A DNA stretch of 64,000 nt, taken from the NCBI RefSeq assembly GCF_003751805.1, contig NZ_RKHQ01000001.1:2356001-2420000 (forward strand), written 5' to 3'. Shown piece by piece: positions 1 to 8,717 of this stretch. A program made the position numbers and the translations under genes. The notes under the pieces are model-generated. The model had not been told where the DNA came from and ran no database searches. It saw only the letters and a list, made by a program, of their open reading frames with translations. Numbering within the stretch: the stretch's first letter is position 1; each line of letters opens with the position of its first letter. This DNA comes from Salana multivorans (GTDB taxonomy: Bacteria > Actinomycetota > Actinomycetes > Actinomycetales > Beutenbergiaceae).

Positions 1-1
1 C

Positions 2-109
2 GCCGTCGTCCAGCCCGGCGGGTCGGTCCGCGACGCCGAGGTGATCGAGGCCGCGCGCGCCGCCGGCGTCACGCTCTACCTCACGGGGACGCGGCACTTC
101 GCCCACTGA
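2..109 (+). CDS. purH: Bifunctional AICAR transformylase/IMP cyclohydrolase, 3' end only
   Basis: Last 35 codons of a gene that begins before the window. The C-terminal peptide contains [15 protein letters not shown] and ends TGTRHFAH, which matches the conserved end of PurH. This region belongs to the formyltransferase domain that formylates AICAR, followed in the same protein by ring closure to IMP, the last two steps of purine synthesis. The reading frame is open from base 2 to a TGA stop. The next gene on the same strand begins 65 bases later. The identification rests on a short stretch, but the motif is distinctive. Confidence 0.9.
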   Translation, partial: AVVQPGGSVRDAEVIEAARAAGVTLYLTGTRHFAH

Positions 110-162
110 GGCGCCCGGGCCGAGCGGGGGCGGACGGAGGGGTCGGCGGGGTCGACTGCCTC

Positions 163-168
163 TAGGCT
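163..168 (+). promoter_or_regulatory. -10 element TAGGCT of a probable leaderless promoter
   Basis: TAGGCT lies 6 nt before the GTG start of the DUF3017 gene and no Shine-Dalgarno is present. The same arrangement, with the same hexamer, occurs before dapE at 55115. No convincing -35 was seen. Confidence 0.5.
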
Positions 169-174
169 GACCCG

Positions 175-447
175 GTGAGCACACCGCAGGAGCGACCGAC
201 CTGGCAGCTGCGCCCCATGGTGTGGTGCTGCCTCGGGCTCGCCGTCGTCTCGACGCTGCTGTCCGTCCTCGGCCCCGTCCTGCTCGGCCTGTACGTGCTG
301 GCGGGCGGGCTCGTGGCGCTCGCGGTGCTGCGCGCCGTCGGGCCGGGGGAGGACTGGCGGATCGCCCGCTCGCGCGGCTTCGACGTGGTGCTGCTGCTCG
401 CGCTGGCCGCGGCGGTCGCCTACCTGGCCAGCACCCCCGACCTCTGA
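175..447 (+). CDS. DUF3017 family small membrane protein
   Basis: A 90-residue protein with three hydrophobic segments at about residues 15-33, 34-52 and 69-86. The [22 protein letters not shown] region between the last two is typical of DUF3017, an actinobacterial family of unknown function often found beside purH or folD. A role in the cell membrane is inferred; no catalytic motif is visible. The GTG start is preferred because a TAGGCT -10 hexamer ends 6 nt upstream, suggesting a leaderless message. The gene ends about 50 nt before a strong hairpin shared with the convergent aquaporin gene. Confidence 0.8.
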   Translation: MSTPQERPTWQLRPMVWCCLGLAVVSTLLSVLGPVLLGLYVLAGGLVALAVLRAVGPGEDWRIARSRGFDVVLLLALAAAVAYLASTPDL

Positions 448-496
448 CCGCCGGTCCGCGGACGCCGAGCCGGTCGCGGACGCCGCGGCGGGACGA

Positions 497-530
497 CGAA
501 GGCCCCCACCCGAGCGGGTGGGGGCCTTCG
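497..530. terminator. Bidirectional hairpin terminator
   Basis: A perfect 15-bp stem (left arm 497-511, right arm 516-530) closes a GAGC loop. It sits between the convergent DUF3017 and aquaporin genes. There is no long T tract, as is common in very GC-rich actinobacteria. Confidence 0.85.
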
Positions 531-563
531 TGTGTCGTGTCGACGCCGAGCGTCGGGACGGGC

Positions 564-1748
564 TCAGGCGCGCGCGGCGCCGTCGTCGTCGCTCTCGGGC
601 TCCTCGGCCTGGACGGCCTCCGCGGGAGCCGCCTCCTCGGCGGCAGCCTCCGCCGCAGCCGCAGCCGCAGCCGCGACCTCGGCCGCGGCGAGCTCCGCCT
701 GGGCCGTCGTCTCGGCCTCGACCCCGACGGTCTCCGCCGCGGTGACCTCGGCGGCCTCGACCTCGACGGTCTCCGCGGCCTGCGTCGCGGCGGCCCGGGA
801 GAGCAGCGCGTCGATGCCGTCGGCCTCCACGTCGTCGAAGCCGAGCTCGGTCGCGACGGCCGCGGCCGCCGAGCCGGACGCGATGACCTCGGTGGCCTCG
901 GGGTCGCGCCCCTCGGTCAGCTCGAGCGACGCCTCGGGCCACTCGCCCTCGGTCGACGGGGTGGGCGTCACCATGAGGTAGACGACGCCGGCGATCGCGG
1001 CACCGAGCAACGGCGCGGCCCAGAACACCCAGAGCTGGCTGATCGCCCAGAAGTCGGAGAACAGCGCGCTGGCCGTGGAGCGGGCCGGGTTGATGGACGC
1101 GTTGGTGAACGGCACCGTGAGCGCGACGAGCGCGGCGAGCGTGAAGCCGATGGCGACGGGGGCGTTGCTCACGTTGGCGCGCTTGTCCGTGACGCCGAGG
1201 ATGACGCCGACGAACACCGCGGTCGCGATGACCTCGATGAGGATCGCGTGGCCGAGGCCGAACTGGACCGCGCCCTGCGTCGAGGTCGCGAGCGGGGAGT
1301 GGTCGCCGAAGCCGTTGCTCGCGCCGGAGAACCAGCCCCGGTTCGTGCCGCCCGTCACCGTGGCCAGGCCGGAGGGCATGAGCAGGAACAGGAGCGTCGA
1401 GGCGAGGATGCCGCCGATGAGCTGCGCGACCCAGTAGGGGACCAGGTCGGCCCACGAGATGCGGCGAGCGATCGCGGCGCCGAGCGTCACGGCCGGGTTG
1501 AAGTGGCCGCCCGACACGTGACCGACGGCGCTGGCCGCGCCGAGCACGGCGATGCCGAACGCGAGCGGGACGACCAGGCCGTTGCCGGCGACGCCGCTGG
1601 CGGTCGCCCACAGCGCCGTCCCGACACCGAGGAGGACGAGCACGAAGGTGCCGAACACCTCGGCGCCCACGCGGGCGAGGAGCGAGTAGCTGGGGACGAC
1701 GTCGAGCTCGAGCTCGACGTCGTCGGTGGCCTCGACGGCAGTGGACAT
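564..1748 (-). CDS. Aquaporin-type MIP channel with Ala/Glu-rich C-terminal tail
   Basis: A 394-residue major intrinsic protein that should pass water or small neutral solutes across the inner membrane. Both pore half-helix motifs are present: [11 protein letters not shown] (near residue 82) and [10 protein letters not shown] (near 210). Six membrane helices occupy residues 20-258. Bacterial aquaporins are usually 230-280 residues; here about 130 extra residues follow, nearly all Ala, Glu, Val and Thr with a final Asp cluster, probably disordered and cytoplasmic. The ATG start has a good AAGGAGG Shine-Dalgarno 7 nt upstream. The gene diverges from icd. Whether it carries water or glycerol cannot be read from the sequence. 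Confidence 0.9.
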   Translation of the reverse strand: MSTAVEATDDVELELDVVPSYSLLARVGAEVFGTFVLVLLGVGTALWATASGVAGNGLVVPLAFGIAVLGAASAVGHVSGGHFNPAVTLGAAIARRISWADLVPYWVAQLIGGILASTLLFLLMPSGLATVTGGTNRGWFSGASNGFGDHSPLATSTQGAVQFGLGHAILIEVIATAVFVGVILGVTDKRANVSNAPVAIGFTLAALVALTVPFTNASINPARSTASALFSDFWAISQLWVFWAAPLLGAAIAGVVYLMVTPTPSTEGEWPEASLELTEGRDPEATEVIASGSAAAAVATELGFDDVEADGIDALLSRAAATQAAETVEVEAAEVTAAETVGVEAETTAQAELAAAEVAAAAAAAAEAAAEEAAPAEAVQAEEPESDDDGAARA

Positions 1749-1872
1749 GAGAGTGCCTCCTTGGGCATGGTCGGGTGGGCGCCGGCGGCACCAGCACCCA
1801 ACGATGCCACCCCCGCCGGCCCAGCGCGATACTGGCGCGCCACCGTCCAGCATCGTGGACGAACCTGTGAGA

Positions 1873-1890
1873 TCTCTCGACGTCGAGAGA
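1873..1890. promoter_or_regulatory. Perfect 18-bp palindrome upstream of icd
   Basis: TCTCTCGACGTCGAGAGA is a perfect inverted repeat with no central spacer. It lies where the -35 of the icd promoter should be (a -10 candidate TAGCCT is at 1907-1912), in the aquaporin/icd divergent region. A repressor site for a dimeric regulator is the simplest reading. The protein is unknown. Confidence 0.6.
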
Positions 1891-1906
1891 ACCGGCCTCG
1901 CTCGGG

Positions 1907-1912
1907 TAGCCT
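1907..1912 (+). promoter_or_regulatory. -10 element TAGCCT of the icd promoter
   Basis: The hexamer predicts a start near 1919, giving a leader of about 25 nt with a GGAAGGA Shine-Dalgarno at 1931-1937. The upstream palindrome at 1873-1890 covers the expected -35. Confidence 0.45.
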
Positions 1913-1943
1913 GGCAGCACACCACGCAGCGGAAGGACGCTCC

Positions 1944-3161
1944 ATGTCGAAGATCAAGGTGGCCGGGCCCGTCGTCGAGCTCGACGGCGACGAGATGACG
2001 CGGATCATCTGGCAGTTCATCAAGGACCGCCTCATCCACCCCTACCTGGACGTCGACCTGCGCTACTACGACCTGTCGATCCAGAACCGCGACGCCACCG
2101 ACGACCAGGTGACGGTCGACGCGGCCGTCGCGATCAAGGAGCACAACGTCGGCGTCAAGTGCGCCACCATCACGCCGGACGAGGCGCGCGTCGAGGAGTT
2201 CGGGCTGAAGAAGATGTGGGTCTCCCCGAACGGGACGATCCGCAACATCCTCGGCGGCGTCGTCTTCCGCGAGCCGATCATCATCTCCAACGTCCCGCGG
2301 CTGGTCCCGGGCTGGACGAAGCCGATCGTCATCGGCCGTCACGCCCACGGCGACCAGTACAAGGCGACCAACTTCAAGGTGCCCGGCGCCGGCCAGCTCA
2401 CGGTGACGTTCACGCCGTCTGACGGTGGCGCGCCGATCGAGCACGTCGTCGCGAACTACGGTCCCGACGGCGGCGTCGCGATGGGGATGTACAACTTCAC
2501 GCAGTCGATCATCGACTTCGCGCGGGCCTCGTTCTCCTACGGCCTCAAGCGCGGCTACCCCGTGTACCTCTCGACGAAGAACACCATCCTCAAGGCGTAC
2601 GACGGCGCGTTCAAGGACATCTTCCAGGACGTGTTCGACCGTGAGTTCAAGGCGCAGTTCGACGCGGCCGGGCTCACCTACGAGCACCGCCTCATCGACG
2701 ACATGGTCGCCTCGGCCATGAAGTGGGAGGGCGGCTACGTCTGGGCCTGCAAGAACTACGACGGCGACGTCCAGTCCGACACCGTCGCGCAGGGCTTCGG
2801 CTCGCTCGGCCTCATGACGTCGGTCCTCATGACGCCGGACGGCCGCACGGTCGAGGCCGAGGCGGCGCACGGCACGGTGACGCGGCACTACCGCCAGCAC
2901 CAGCAGGGCAAGCCGACGTCGACCAACCCGATCGCGTCGATCTTCGCCTGGACCGGCGGCCTCAAGCACCGCGGTGCGCTCGACTCGACGCCCGAGGTCG
3001 TCGGCTTCGCCGAGACGCTCGAGGACGTCGTCGTCACGACGGTCGAGTCCGGGCGGATGACGAAGGACCTCGCGCTGCTCGTCGGCCCTGACCAGGAGTG
3101 GCAGACCACCGAGGACTTCCTCGCGACGCTCGACGAGAACCTCGCGGCGCGCCTCGCCTGA
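1944..3161 (+). CDS. icd: NADP-dependent isocitrate dehydrogenase (homodimeric, eukaryote-like type)
   Basis: A 405-residue enzyme that oxidises isocitrate to 2-oxoglutarate with NADPH formation in the TCA cycle, in the cytosol. It matches the short dimeric class: an N-terminal GDEMTRIIW, the [12 protein letters not shown] segment near residue 210 and [15 protein letters not shown] near 270. The family is about 400-410 residues, so it is full length. ATG is preceded by GGAAGGA at 1931-1937. mdh starts about 22 nt after the stop on the same strand, so the two TCA genes probably share a transcript. A perfect 18-bp palindrome in the promoter suggests repressor control. Confidence 0.96.
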   Translation: MSKIKVAGPVVELDGDEMTRIIWQFIKDRLIHPYLDVDLRYYDLSIQNRDATDDQVTVDAAVAIKEHNVGVKCATITPDEARVEEFGLKKMWVSPNGTIRNILGGVVFREPIIISNVPRLVPGWTKPIVIGRHAHGDQYKATNFKVPGAGQLTVTFTPSDGGAPIEHVVANYGPDGGVAMGMYNFTQSIIDFARASFSYGLKRGYPVYLSTKNTILKAYDGAFKDIFQDVFDREFKAQFDAAGLTYEHRLIDDMVASAMKWEGGYVWACKNYDGDVQSDTVAQGFGSLGLMTSVLMTPDGRTVEAEAAHGTVTRHYRQHQQGKPTSTNPIASIFAWTGGLKHRGALDSTPEVVGFAETLEDVVVTTVESGRMTKDLALLVGPDQEWQTTEDFLATLDENLAARLA

Positions 3162-3183
3162 GGCCGTGGATCCTGAGCCGCGC

Positions 3184-4170
3184 ATGACGTCCACCCCTCC
3201 GATCACGCTCGCGCTCTCCGGAGCGGCGGGCCAGATCGGCTACTCGCTGCTGTTCCGCGTGGCCAGCGGCGAGCTGTTCGGACGGACCCCGGTCCGGATC
3301 CGGATGCTGGAGGCACCCCGGGCGCTCGCCGCCGCGGCCGGGGTCGCCCTCGAGCTGCAGGACGCCGCCAGTCGACTCATCGTCGACGTCGAGGTGACGG
3401 CGGACCCGCGTGCGGCGTTCGCCGGCGCGAACGTCATCATCCTCGTGGGCGCTCGCCCGCGCACGGTCGGCATGGAGCGGCGCGACCTGCTCGAGGTGAA
3501 CGCGGGGATCTTCGGCCCGCAGGGCCGGGCGCTCGGCGAGGTGGCTGCGGACGACGTCCGCGTGCTCGTCATCGGCAACCCCGCCAACACGAACACGCTC
3601 CTGACGGCGGCGAACGCGCCGGACGTCCCGCGCGAGCGGTTCGCGGCGCTCACCCGTCTCGACCACAACCGCGCCGTCGCGCAGCTCGCCCTGCGGACCG
3701 GCGTCGGCGTCGCGGAGATCTCCCGGCTCACCGTGTGGGGAAACCACTCCCGCACGCAGTACCCCGACCTGCGCCACGCGCTCGTCGGCGACCGTCCGGC
3801 GCTCGACGTGGTCGGCCGGGAGTGGGCGGAGAGCACGTTCATCGACGTCGTCGCGGCGCGCGGGGAGGAGATCATCCGCGCCCGCGGCGGCTCGTCGGTC
3901 GCTTCTACCGCGACCGCGATCATCGACCACTCCCGCGCTCGGCAGCTCGGTGTCCGGGAGGGCGACTGGACGTCGGCGGGGCTCATCTCCGACGGCTCCT
4001 ACGGCGTGCCCGAGGGGATCGTGTCGTCGTTCCCCGTGCGCTCGGTCGACGGACGGTGGGAGATCGTCCAGGGACTCGAGATCGACGCGTTCTCCCGGGC
4101 CCGGATCGACGCCTCCGTCGCGGAGCTGCTCGACGAGCGCGCGGCCGTGTCGGCGCTCGGGCTGCTCTGA
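3184..4170 (+). CDS. mdh: Malate dehydrogenase
   Basis: A 328-residue NAD-dependent enzyme converting malate to oxaloacetate in the TCA cycle. The N-terminal Rossmann motif is [14 protein letters not shown], the catalytic Asp region LTRLDHNRA and the active-site His region [11 protein letters not shown]; this is the cytosolic-type subgroup. The ATG at 3184 gives the usual N-terminus and a length near the common 329. A GTG at 3166 would add six residues, and neither start has a strong Shine-Dalgarno, so translation may be coupled to icd. A long hairpin follows at 4245-4284. Confidence 0.95.
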   Translation: MTSTPPITLALSGAAGQIGYSLLFRVASGELFGRTPVRIRMLEAPRALAAAAGVALELQDAASRLIVDVEVTADPRAAFAGANVIILVGARPRTVGMERRDLLEVNAGIFGPQGRALGEVAADDVRVLVIGNPANTNTLLTAANAPDVPRERFAALTRLDHNRAVAQLALRTGVGVAEISRLTVWGNHSRTQYPDLRHALVGDRPALDVVGREWAESTFIDVVAARGEEIIRARGGSSVASTATAIIDHSRARQLGVREGDWTSAGLISDGSYGVPEGIVSSFPVRSVDGRWEIVQGLEIDAFSRARIDASVAELLDERAAVSALGLL

Positions 4171-4244
4171 CGCGCTGCCCCGACGCCCGAACGCCCGCCG
4201 GCCCTCGCCGGCCCCGCACCCGCCCGCCGACGAGGGCACCAACG

Positions 4245-4284
4245 ACCGCCGCTGACGGGGAGAGACCTCCCGGTCGGCGGCGGT
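4245..4284 (+). terminator. Terminator hairpin after mdh
   Basis: A 12-bp stem (4245-4256 with 4273-4284, one U-G wobble) encloses a second short stem of GGGAG with CTCCC. No T tract follows. Confidence 0.6.
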
Positions 4285-4366
4285 TCCGCGTGCCCGGACC
4301 GGCGGCGGCGGGCCGAGCGGCCCCGTCCCCTGACTTCGACGGACCGGCGCGATCGGCTGCCGTGAC

Positions 4367-4379
4367 TTTGAGTATCGAA
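4367..4379. promoter_or_regulatory. Operator-like dyad 1 (TTTGAGTATCGAA)
   Basis: An imperfect palindrome lying 94 bp (about nine helical turns) upstream of a near-identical dyad at 4461. The matched stretch extends to GACTTTGAG...TCGAAC in both copies. The ROK regulator encoded downstream of mmsB is the obvious candidate to bind it. Confidence 0.5.
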
Positions 4380-4455
4380 CGGATGAACCGTCCCCGGCGG
4401 GCAAGCGGGGCGAGAATCCGTGACCAAACTGTGATCTGAGGCCACAAGTTCCGGC

Positions 4456-4484
4456 TTGACTTTGAGACTCGAACCCAAGAGAGT
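4456..4484 (+). promoter_or_regulatory. Candidate chvE promoter with dyad 2 in the spacer
   Basis: A TTGACT -35 (4456-4461) and GAGAGT -10 (4479-4484) are 17 nt apart. The dyad TTTGAGACTCGAA (4461-4473) lies inside, so a bound repressor would block RNA polymerase. The -10 is a poor match, so the promoter call is tentative. Confidence 0.45.
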
Positions 4485-4583
4485 TGTCGCCAACGGCGCC
4501 GGGGGCATCCCGGGCCGGTCCGAACCGAGTCGGGCGAGGCAGCTCGACCGGTCATCCTGGCAATGATGCGAAGGAGTACTCAC

Positions 4584-5786
4584 ATGCGTGTGGGGAAGTT
4601 CAGTGTGGCCGCGGTCGTCGCGGCGGGAGCGCTCGTCCTGGCGGCGTGCGGCGGGTCCGGCGCGGGCGGTGGCGGGGCCACCGGCACGGACGAGGGTGCG
4701 ACGGAGGCGACGACGGCCGAGTCGACGGACGCCGGCGGCGACACCGGTGCCGCGGCCGAGGGCACGATCGGCGTCTCGATGCCGACCCAGACCTCCGAGC
4801 GGTGGATCGCCGACGGCAACGCCGTCAAGAAGGGCTTCGAGGACCTCGGCTACAAGGTCGACCTCCAGTTCGCCAACGACGACATCCCGACGCAGTCCCA
4901 GCAGATCGACCAGATGATCACCTCGGGCGTCAAGCTCCTGGTCATCGGCGCGATCGACGGCACCGCGCTCTCCGGCCAGCTCGAGGCCGCCGCCCAGGCC
5001 GGGATCCCGGTCATCGCCTACGACCGGCTCATCCGTGACTCGGAGAACGTCGACTTCTACGTCACGTTCGACAACTACAAGGTCGGCGTCCAGCAGGCGA
5101 CGTCGCTGCTCGTCGGGCTCGGCGTCCTCAACGAGGACGGCTCGGAGAACGCCGACGCGAAGGGCCCGTTCAACGTCGAGCTGTTCGCCGGCTCGCTGGA
5201 CGACAACAACGCGCACTTCTTCTGGGGCGGCGCGATCGACACGCTCCAGCCGTACATCGACTCCGGCGTGATCGTCGTCCCCTCCGGTCAGACCACGATC
5301 GAGAAGGCCGCCACCCTGCGCTGGCAGCAGGAGACGGCGCAGAAGCGGATGGAGGACCTGCTGACCTCCACGTACTCCGGTGGTGACAAGGTCGACGGCG
5401 TCCTCTCGCCGTACGACGGCATCTCCCGCGGCATCATCACCGCGCTGCAGAACGCCGGCTACGGCACGACGATCGCCGACGGCCTGCCCATCGTGACGGG
5501 CCAGGACGCCGAGATCGCCTCGGTCAAGCTCATCCGCGACGGTGTCCAGTTCGCCACGATCTTCAAGGACACCCGCAAGCTGGCCAACCAGGCCGTCGTC
5601 TCCGGCACGGCGTTCCTCAAGGGCGAGACGCCCGAGGCGAACGACACCGAGACGTACGACAACGGCGTCAAGGTCGTCCCGTCCTACCTGCTGGAGTCGG
5701 ACATCGTCTACGCCGGCAACATCCAGGAGCTCCTCATCGACTCCGGGTACTGGACCGAGGAGCAGGTCGCCTCGGGCGTCGCCTGA
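4584..5786 (+). CDS. chvE: Multiple-monosaccharide ABC transporter substrate-binding lipoprotein (ChvE type)
   Basis: A 400-residue extracellular sugar receptor that delivers monosaccharides to the MmsAB transporter. It has a lipoprotein signal peptide ending LVLAAC, a Gly/Thr/Glu-rich linker to about residue 58, then a periplasmic-binding fold beginning [22 protein letters not shown] and the AYDRLIRDS hinge region are typical of ChvE/XylF receptors. The ATG at 4584 is chosen because AAGGAG sits 7 nt upstream; the ATG at 4563 has no ribosome site. First gene of chvE-mmsA-mmsB, with a hairpin after it that probably raises its expression over the other two. The substrate (xylose, arabinose, galactose or glucose) cannot be fixed from sequence. 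Confidence 0.92.
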   Translation: MRVGKFSVAAVVAAGALVLAACGGSGAGGGGATGTDEGATEATTAESTDAGGDTGAAAEGTIGVSMPTQTSERWIADGNAVKKGFEDLGYKVDLQFANDDIPTQSQQIDQMITSGVKLLVIGAIDGTALSGQLEAAAQAGIPVIAYDRLIRDSENVDFYVTFDNYKVGVQQATSLLVGLGVLNEDGSENADAKGPFNVELFAGSLDDNNAHFFWGGAIDTLQPYIDSGVIVVPSGQTTIEKAATLRWQQETAQKRMEDLLTSTYSGGDKVDGVLSPYDGISRGIITALQNAGYGTTIADGLPIVTGQDAEIASVKLIRDGVQFATIFKDTRKLANQAVVSGTAFLKGETPEANDTETYDNGVKVVPSYLLESDIVYAGNIQELLIDSGYWTEEQVASGVA

Positions 5787-5799
5787 TCCTCGACCCGAC

Positions 5800-5842
5800 A
5801 CCGGGTCCCGGCCCGCACCCAGCGTGCGGACCGGGACCCGGT
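5800..5842 (+). other. Intercistronic hairpin between chvE and mmsA
   Basis: A 19-bp stem with one mismatch (5800-5818 with 5824-5842) and a 5-nt loop. Such hairpins after binding-protein genes commonly stabilise the upstream mRNA or cause partial termination, giving more receptor than transporter. That role is inferred here. Confidence 0.75.
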
Positions 5843-5874
5843 CATCCGCAGTGTCCAGGGAGGAGAAACAGGAC

Positions 5875-7431
5875 ATGGACGTCACCCCCATCCTCGAGAT
5901 GCGGGACATCACCAAGACGTTCCCCGGGGTCAAGGCACTCCAGAACGTCACGCTGACCGTGAACCGCGGCGAGATCCACGCCATCTGCGGCGAGAACGGC
6001 GCCGGCAAGTCGACCCTGATGAAGGTGCTGTCGGGGGTCTACCCGCACGGCACCTACGAGGGGGAGATCGTCTTCGAGGGCGAGGTCATGAGCTTCGGGT
6101 CGATCAACGACTCCGAGGCCCGCGGCATCGTCATCATCCACCAGGAGCTGGCGCTGAGCCCGTACCTGTCCGTCGCCGAGAACATCTTCCTCGGCAACGA
6201 GCAGCGCGGCGCCGGCGGGCTCATCGACTGGAACCTGACGAACGCCGAGGCGGCGAAGCTACTGGCCCGCGTCGGGCTCGCGGAGAACCCGACGACACCG
6301 ATCAGTCAGCTCGGGGTCGGCAAGCAGCAGCTCGTCGAGATCGCGAAGGCGCTGTCCAAGGACGTGCGGCTGCTCATCCTCGACGAGCCGACGGCCGCCC
6401 TCAACGACAACGACTCCGAGCACCTGCTCGACCTGCTGCGCCACCTCAAGGGGCAGGGGATCACCTCGATCATCATCTCCCACAAGCTGGGCGAGATCGA
6501 GGAGATCGCGGACGCGACGACGATCATCCGGGACGGTCGCACCATCGAGACGATCGTGATGCGCGAGCACGACAACGTGCAGGACCGGATCATCCGCGGC
6601 ATGGTCGGTCGTGACCTCGAGCACCGCTACCCCGAGCGCGAGTCGACGCCGGGGGAGGTGCTCCTCTCGGTCGAGCACTGGTCCGTCCAGCACCCGACCC
6701 AGCTCGGCCGCACGATCGTCGACGACGCCAGCTTCTACGTGCGGGCGGGCGAGGTGGTCGGGATCGCCGGCCTCATGGGCGCCGGGCGCACCGAGCTGGC
6801 GATGAGCATCTTCGGCCACAGCTACGGCCGGGACATCGCCGGCCGGGTCAGCGTGCACGGTCGCGTGGTCGACACCTCGACGGTCGCCAAGGCGATCGAC
6901 GCGGGCATCGCCTACGCCACCGAGGACCGCAAGCGGTACGGCCTCAACCTCATCGAGGACATCCGCCGCAACATCTCGGCCGCCGGGCTGCGCAAGCTCG
7001 CGAGCCGCGGCTGGGTCAACGGGAACGAGGAGCTCAAGGTCGCCGAGGAGTTCCGGGCGAGCCTCGGGGTCCGCACGCCGAGCGTCCTGTCCGTCGTCGG
7101 TACGCTCTCGGGCGGGAACCAGCAGAAGGTGGTGCTCGCCAAGTGGCTCTTCACGGAGCCGGAGGTGCTCATCCTCGACGAGCCGACGCGCGGGATCGAC
7201 GTGGGCGCGAAGTTCGAGATCTACCAGCTGATCAACCGGATGGTGGCGGCGGGCAAGGCCGTCGTCGTCATCTCCTCCGAGCTGCCCGAGATCCTCGGGA
7301 CGTGTGATCGGATCTACACCCTCGCCTACGGGCGAATCACCGGGGAGGTGCCCGTGGCGCAGGCCACGCAGGAGAACCTCATGGAGCTGATGACCCAGGA
7401 GCGGGTCGAGCGGAAGGAGTCCGTCCGATGA
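5875..7431 (+). CDS. mmsA: Multiple-monosaccharide ABC transporter ATPase, two nucleotide-binding domains
   Basis: A 518-residue tandem ATPase that powers monosaccharide import with MmsB. Domain 1 has Walker [10 protein letters not shown] (near residue 40) and Walker [11 protein letters not shown]. Domain 2 has the degenerate Walker A-like GLMGAGRTE, the signature [10 protein letters not shown] and [11 protein letters not shown]. One degenerate site is normal for sugar ATPases of this type. The segment [18 protein letters not shown] between the domains is typical of the GguA/MmsA subgroup rather than RbsA. ATG has a GGGAGGAG ribosome site. The stop overlaps the mmsB start by 4 nt. Confidence 0.93.
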   Translation: MDVTPILEMRDITKTFPGVKALQNVTLTVNRGEIHAICGENGAGKSTLMKVLSGVYPHGTYEGEIVFEGEVMSFGSINDSEARGIVIIHQELALSPYLSVAENIFLGNEQRGAGGLIDWNLTNAEAAKLLARVGLAENPTTPISQLGVGKQQLVEIAKALSKDVRLLILDEPTAALNDNDSEHLLDLLRHLKGQGITSIIISHKLGEIEEIADATTIIRDGRTIETIVMREHDNVQDRIIRGMVGRDLEHRYPERESTPGEVLLSVEHWSVQHPTQLGRTIVDDASFYVRAGEVVGIAGLMGAGRTELAMSIFGHSYGRDIAGRVSVHGRVVDTSTVAKAIDAGIAYATEDRKRYGLNLIEDIRRNISAAGLRKLASRGWVNGNEELKVAEEFRASLGVRTPSVLSVVGTLSGGNQQKVVLAKWLFTEPEVLILDEPTRGIDVGAKFEIYQLINRMVAAGKAVVVISSELPEILGTCDRIYTLAYGRITGEVPVAQATQENLMELMTQERVERKESVR

Positions 7432-8606
7432 CCGCCATCGGCAATGTGTGGGAGCTGGCCAAGCGCAACGTGCGCCAGTCAGGGATCTTCGTCGCCTTCG
7501 TGGTGATCGTCGTGTTCTTCTCCGTCCTCAAACCGGTGTTCCTCTCGCCGGGCAACCTCACCAACCTGATCCTGCAGTACTCCTACATCCTCATCCTCGC
7601 GATCGGCATGGTCGTCATCATCATCGCCGGGCACATCGACCTCTCGGTCGGCTCGGTGGTGGCGCTGACCGGAGCCGTCTCGGCCGTCCTCGTCGTGAAG
7701 AACGGCATGCCGTGGTGGGTCGGCGTGCTGGCTGCGATCGGCGTCGGCGTCCTCGTCGGCGTCTGGCAGGGGTTCTGGGTCGCCTACATGGGGATCCCCG
7801 CCTTCATCGTGACGCTGGCGGGCATGCTGCTGTTCCGCGGGCTCACCGCGCGGGTGCTGGACAACATCTCGCTGTCCCCGTTCGGCAAGCCGTACAGCGA
7901 CATCGCCGGCGGGTTCATCAACGGGCTGTTCGGCGGGCAGGGGTACGACGTCTTCACGCTCGTGGTCTTCGGCATCGGGGTCGCCGGGTACGCCTGGTCG
8001 CAGTGGCGCACCCGCCAGGGCAAGATCCGTTACCAGCAGAGCGTCGAGGCCATGTGGCTGTTCGTGGTCAAGATCGTGGTCGTCGGCGCCGTCGTCATGT
8101 GGTTCGGCTGGCAGATCGCGCACAGCCGGGGCCTGCCGATCATCCTCATCATCCTCGCGGTGCTCATCATGGCCTACTCGGTCGTCATGCAGCGCTCGGT
8201 GTTCGGCCGGCACGTCTACGCGATCGGCGGCAACCTGCACGCGGCCCAGCTCTCCGGTGTGAAGGTCCGCAAGGTCAACATGTGGATCTTCATCAACATG
8301 GGGTTCCTCGCCGGCATCGCCGGCGTCGTGTTCTCCTCGCGGATGAACGGCGCGCAGCCCGGCGCCGGCAACATGTTCGAGCTCGACGCGATCGCCGCGT
8401 GCTTCATCGGCGGCGCCTCGACGACGGGCGGTGTCGGCCGCGTCGGCGGCGCCATGGTCGGTGGCCTCATCATGGCGGTGCTGTCCAACGGCATGCAGCT
8501 CATGGGCCTCGACCAGTCGATCCAGCAGATGGTCAAGGGCCTCGTCCTGCTGCTCGCCGTCGCCTTCGACGTCGTCAACAAGCGTCGCGCCGGCGTCGCC
8601 CGCTGA
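7428..8606 (+). CDS. mmsB: Multiple-monosaccharide ABC transporter permease
   Basis: A 392-residue inner-membrane permease with about ten hydrophobic segments. [15 protein letters not shown] near residue 65 is the usual signature of ribose/xylose-type permeases, and the C-terminal part carries [16 protein letters not shown]. The long loop at about residues 150-205 fits the GguB/MmsB subgroup. It starts in an ATGA overlap with mmsA, so translation is coupled. A strong terminator hairpin follows, after which the ROK regulator has its own promoter. Confidence 0.93.
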   Translation: MTAIGNVWELAKRNVRQSGIFVAFVVIVVFFSVLKPVFLSPGNLTNLILQYSYILILAIGMVVIIIAGHIDLSVGSVVALTGAVSAVLVVKNGMPWWVGVLAAIGVGVLVGVWQGFWVAYMGIPAFIVTLAGMLLFRGLTARVLDNISLSPFGKPYSDIAGGFINGLFGGQGYDVFTLVVFGIGVAGYAWSQWRTRQGKIRYQQSVEAMWLFVVKIVVVGAVVMWFGWQIAHSRGLPIILIILAVLIMAYSVVMQRSVFGRHVYAIGGNLHAAQLSGVKVRKVNMWIFINMGFLAGIAGVVFSSRMNGAQPGAGNMFELDAIAACFIGGASTTGGVGRVGGAMVGGLIMAVLSNGMQLMGLDQSIQQMVKGLVLLLAVAFDVVNKRRAGVAR

Positions 8607-8629
8607 CGCCTCCCGGAGTCGTCGCGACC

Positions 8630-8663
8630 GAGCCGCCGCCGCCCGCGAGGGCGTCGGCGGCTC
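8630..8663 (+). terminator. Terminator hairpin after mmsB
   Basis: A 15-bp stem with one mismatch (8630-8644 with 8649-8663) and a GCGA loop, 23 nt after the mmsB stop. Confidence 0.75.
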
Positions 8664-8704
8664 GATCGTCTCGGACAACGCCGAGAAAACCCCTCCCGAG
8701 TCCC

Positions 8705-8710
8705 TAGGGT
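8705..8710 (+). promoter_or_regulatory. -10 element TAGGGT of the ROK gene, probably leaderless
   Basis: TAGGGT ends 7 nt before ATG 8718. This favours that ATG over the GTG at 8709, which would overlap the -10. Confidence 0.5.
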
Positions 8711-8717
8711 GGTGCCA

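Larger units (their letters stand above)
4171..4583. other. 413-base intergenic region between mdh and the sugar transporter operon
   Basis: No gene is visible. The first part holds the mdh terminator hairpin (4245-4284). The second part, less GC-rich than its surroundings, holds two related 13-bp dyads and a likely promoter for chvE. The stretch 4285-4360 shows nothing recognisable. Confidence 0.6.

Noticed and set aside
1833-1842. TGGCGCGCCA palindrome in the aquaporin/icd region
   Set aside because: A 10-bp GC-only core of this kind is expected by chance at this base composition; the 18-bp palindrome next to it is the stronger signal.
564-3206. Very long minus-strand frame spanning the aquaporin and running through icd
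   Set aside because: Only the part up to 1748 encodes a real protein (aquaporin). The upstream part is the antisense of icd, a common artefact at this GC content.
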